Positions 8,415 to 9,784 of a DNA stretch of 9,784 nucleotides are shown here, piece after piece. A program made the position numbers and the translations under genes. The DNA is from JAQVPN01 sp036170435 (GTDB lineage: Bacteria; Patescibacteriota; Gracilibacteria; BD1-5; UBA6164), in the NCBI GenBank assembly GCA_036170435.1, contig JAVHPF010000070.1, positions 1-9,784 on the forward strand. Reading direction: 5' to 3'. The notes beneath the pieces are model-generated. The model was given only the letters and a program-made list of their open reading frames with translations. It was not told the origin of the DNA and made no database searches. The first letter of the stretch is position 1. Every line of letters begins with the position of its first letter.

Positions 8415-8449
8415 GGAAAGAATATTTTCGTTCCAATAAAATATTCTTT
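8411..8449. repeat. REP-like element copy 2 and hairpin at the femX stop codon
   Basis: GTAGGGAAAG begins at 8411 and its TAG (8412-8414) is the stop codon of the FemX-like gene. CGTTCC follows at 8429-8434. A perfect 12-bp stem, AAAGAATATTTT (8417-8428) with AAAATATTCTTT (8438-8449), encloses it. It is a degenerate relative of the copies at 3860 and 8460 and may also serve as the operon terminator. Confidence 0.55.
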
Positions 8450-8459
8450 GTAAATAAAT

Positions 8460-8487
8460 GTAGGGAACGCAGGCTTGCGTTCCCTAC
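8460..8487. repeat. REP-like palindrome, copy 3 (best preserved)
   Basis: A perfect 12-bp inverted repeat, GTAGGGAACGCA (8460-8471) and TGCGTTCCCTAC (8476-8487), with a GGCT loop. It is GC-rich against an AT-rich background and sits between the convergent FemX-like and 78-aa genes. The ends match the copies at 3860 and 8411. Confidence 0.75.
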
Positions 8488-8510
8488 TGAAAAATATTTT
8501 AAATTTATAT

Positions 8511-8571
8511 AAAAAAAGAACGATTTTAAACCGTTCAGTGTAAAGAAAGAGACGATTTTAGTCTACTTTCT
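8511..8571 (-). terminator. Terminator region of the 78-aa gene (two hairpins)
   Basis: On the minus strand, a first hairpin spans the stop codon: AGAAAGAGAC (8544-8553) pairs with GTCTACTTTCT (8561-8571) with one bulged base. A second hairpin, GAACG (8518-8522) with CGTTC (8532-8536), is followed by seven U (A7 at 8511-8517). The second has the standard intrinsic-terminator layout. Confidence 0.6.
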
Positions 8572-8794
8572 GATTTTGAGAAGCAAGATTGTCAGCGAGA
8601 ATTAACGCAACAATTTCGCTCAACTTTTGTTCTTTAAATTCAGGGATTTCTTTATCATGAATATCAAAAAAACCGCTATGTGTTTGATAGATTGAACTAC
8701 CTTTATATGAAGCAATTTGTCCATCAAGAAACATTTGACCATCGTTATTTCTTGATACAATATGTTTTTTGCCATCTAGATTTATAGTAGCCAT
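8558..8794 (-). CDS. Small protein of unknown function, 78 aa
   Basis: I do not recognise this gene. It encodes a soluble 78-residue protein starting MATINLDGKKHIVSRNND and ending in TAA, with no signal peptide or membrane segment. The first half, with turn-forming Gly/Asp/Asn, looks beta-rich; the last third (EFKEQKLSEIVALILADNLA) looks helical. It is a convincing gene: GGAG lies seven bases before the ATG, a consensus promoter lies upstream, and a terminator follows. All five glycines use GGN codons and none uses UGA, unlike the plus-strand genes. It is a single-gene unit, downstream of and codirectional with the 187-aa gene, and faces the FemX-like gene convergently. Confidence 0.75.
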   Translation of the reverse strand: MATINLDGKKHIVSRNNDGQMFLDGQIASYKGSSIYQTHSGFFDIHDKEIPEFKEQKLSEIVALILADNLASQNQKVD

Positions 8795-8822
8795 ATTTTT
8801 TCTCCAATTTTAAAGTTTCGTG

Positions 8823-8850
8823 ATTATAAATACAAATACTAATAAGTCAA
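8823..8850 (-). promoter_or_regulatory. Sigma70-type promoter of the 78-aa gene
   Basis: On the minus strand, TTGACT (8845-8850) and an exact TATAAT (8823-8828) are separated by 16 bases. This is the best promoter match in the window. The -35 box starts two bases after the U-tract of the upstream terminator. Confidence 0.75.
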
Positions 8851-8851
8851 T

Positions 8852-8885
8852 AAAAAAAATAATAGGTCGGGAAATCCGACCTATT
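8852..8885 (-). terminator. Intrinsic terminator of the 187-aa gene
   Basis: A perfect 10-bp stem, AATAGGTCGG (8861-8870) and CCGACCTATT (8876-8885), with a 5-base loop. It begins directly next to the stop codon and is followed on the minus strand by a U-rich run (8852-8859). Confidence 0.85.
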
Positions 8886-9449
8886 TTAGGCATAATCAGT
8901 TGAAGCCATACATGTAATATCATTTTCAATCGCAAGATTTTTGGATGAATTAATGTGAGCCTCACGAACTTCAGCAACACTGTACAAATATGGGTAATCC
9001 TGAATACTTATATTTTCAGTATCTTCCATAATGCTTTGTAATTTAGAAGTACTGATGTCTTCAGTAATTACTGATTGTAGAATCTTTTCCATACGCAAAT
9101 ATCTACGAACATAAGCTGTTTCTCCATCCATTCCACAGTTTGCATTTATTCTAACTGAAAAAAGTAGATATAGTACAGCTTGTTTATTTGTCATCCATGA
9201 GTCTACTTCTTGGATATCTGGGATATAATTATCCATATCATTTTCTGGATCTAGATAAAGCAATTCAAGCTCATCGAATTTATAATTAATAATTTTTATA
9301 AATTCAAGAACTTCAGCAATTTCATTATCACTTAATTGCTCATTTGATATTTCCTTGAGAAAATCAGATAAAACAACTTCTTTACTATTTGCTTGATTTA
9401 CAAGCTCTTCAAGTTTAGAAACTTTTTCTTCTTCCATAAATATAGGCAT
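8886..9449 (-). CDS. Acidic protein of unknown function, 187 aa
   Basis: I do not recognise this gene. It encodes 187 residues, strongly acidic and mostly helical by appearance, with no signal peptide or clear membrane helix and TAA as stop. A helical N-terminus (KVSKLEELVNQAN) leads to an acidic stretch (LDPENDMDNYIPD). A middle block, WMTNKQAVLYLLFSVRINAN, follows, then CGMDGETAYVRRYLRMEKIL and a C-terminus with a second cysteine (DITCMAST). The first ATG is preferred because AAAGGGGGG ends five bases before it; the ATG four codons later has no Shine-Dalgarno. It has its own promoter and terminator, so it is monocistronic. Both glycines are GGA, with no UGA. It lies downstream of clpB but is separated from it by a terminator. 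Confidence 0.8.
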   Translation of the reverse strand: MPIFMEEEKVSKLEELVNQANSKEVVLSDFLKEISNEQLSDNEIAEVLEFIKIINYKFDELELLYLDPENDMDNYIPDIQEVDSWMTNKQAVLYLLFSVRINANCGMDGETAYVRRYLRMEKILQSVITEDISTSKLQSIMEDTENISIQDYPYLYSVAEVREAHINSSKNLAIENDITCMASTDYA

Positions 9450-9478
9450 AATACCCCCCTTTGTTTTTTGTTTGATTT

Positions 9479-9506
9479 TTTATACTTGTAATTATTTTAA
9501 AGTCAA
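9479..9506 (-). promoter_or_regulatory. Sigma70-type promoter of the 187-aa gene
   Basis: On the minus strand, TTGACT (9501-9506) and TATAAA (9479-9484) with 16-base spacing. The -35 box and spacing are the same as for the 78-aa gene, and AGTCAATAAAAAA is shared exactly at 9501-9513 and 8845-8857, so the two genes may share control. Confidence 0.65.
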
Positions 9507-9507
9507 T

Positions 9508-9533
9508 AAAAAAGCGAGATAATTCTCGCTTTT
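9508..9533 (-). terminator. Intrinsic terminator of clpB
   Basis: A perfect 10-bp stem, AAAAGCGAGA (9510-9519) and TCTCGCTTTT (9524-9533), with a TAAT loop. It lies three bases beyond the clpB stop and is followed on the minus strand by a U run at 9508-9513. Confidence 0.85.
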
Positions 9534-9536
9534 ATT

Positions 9537-9784
9537 TTACTTCACAATTAAATTTCATTTTTCATCAACACTCAAGATTATATCATCTCCAGCTTTTATT
9601 TCATTTGAAATTATCTTCGTAGATAAGTTATTCATAATTACATTTGTGATAGCTCTTTTCATAGGTCTAGCACCAAATTCTCTATCATAACCTACTTTTA
9701 TAAGATAATCTTTTAAAACGTCTGAGAACTCTACTTTTATATCTTTGTCTTTTAGAATTTTTGATACATTTTTTAGTAAAATTG
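9537..9784 (-). CDS. clpB: ATP-dependent chaperone ClpB, C-terminal fragment (partial)
   Basis: Only the last 81 residues are in the window; the start lies beyond the right edge and the stop is TAA (9537-9539). The fragment matches the small subdomain of the second AAA+ module of ClpB: the diagnostic GYDREFGARPMKRAI (usually GYDPVYGARPLKRAI, containing the sensor 2 GAR), followed by NNLSTKIISNEIKAGD and a short beta-rich end (VDEKGNLIVK). The Gly of EKGNL is UGA, so clpB follows the recoding although its two downstream neighbours show none. ClpB is a hexameric disaggregase that works with DnaK to rescue aggregated proteins. ClpC-type paralogues share this block, but the sequence fits ClpB better. 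Confidence 0.85.

Noticed and set aside
8411..8487. Tandem hairpins as a short CRISPR array
   Set aside because: Only two unequal palindromic units, no constant repeat with spacers and no cas gene; they fit the REP-like family better.

Overview
The window reads as chromosomal DNA from a Candidate Phyla Radiation bacterium that translates UGA as glycine (genetic code 25), i.e. a member of the Absconditabacteria (SR1) or Gracilibacteria. It is AT-rich. Read with the standard code, the plus strand breaks into short pieces. With UGA = Gly, six of those runs become full-length proteins plus one partial, and the UGA codons fall on invariant glycines (Rad50 signature, RuvB GKG and RSRGTPR, SerRS motif 2, the vWA ITDGG loop). 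Only UAA and UAG are used as stops. I cannot choose between the two phyla from this window.

Plus strand, left to right: the C-terminal part of a Rad50/SbcC-like ATPase (2-1447); ruvB (1528-2535); serS (2595-3854); then a compact run of miaB (3994-5454), a BatA/BatB-like von Willebrand A membrane protein (5461-6432), a BatC-like exported TPR protein (6420-7325, overlapping the previous gene) and a FemA/B/X-family transferase (7347-8414). The last four are spaced like an operon with a promoter before miaB. They join a tRNA thiomethylase to an envelope module: a membrane vWA scaffold, its exported TPR partner and a cell-wall or aminoacyl-tRNA transferase.

Minus strand, right to left: the last 81 codons of clpB (9537-9782), then two single genes of unknown function (8886-9449, 187 aa; 8558-8794, 78 aa). 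Each has its own sigma70-like promoter, Shine-Dalgarno and intrinsic terminator. These two genes contain no UGA glycine codon at all (7 of 7 glycines are GGN), unlike every plus-strand gene. They are the least explained genes here.

The second theme is small palindromic elements. Some sit between genes (a GTAGGGAACG...CGTTCC family at 3860-3882, 8411-8434 and 8460-8487). Others sit in frame inside genes: beside the zinc hook of the Rad50-like protein, inside the signal peptide of the BatC-like protein (flanked by a 5-bp direct repeat), and probably in the FemX-like protein. UGA recoding leaves the inserted reading frames open. No rRNA, tRNA, CRISPR array or full transposase was seen, and no gene-free stretch exceeds about 145 bases.
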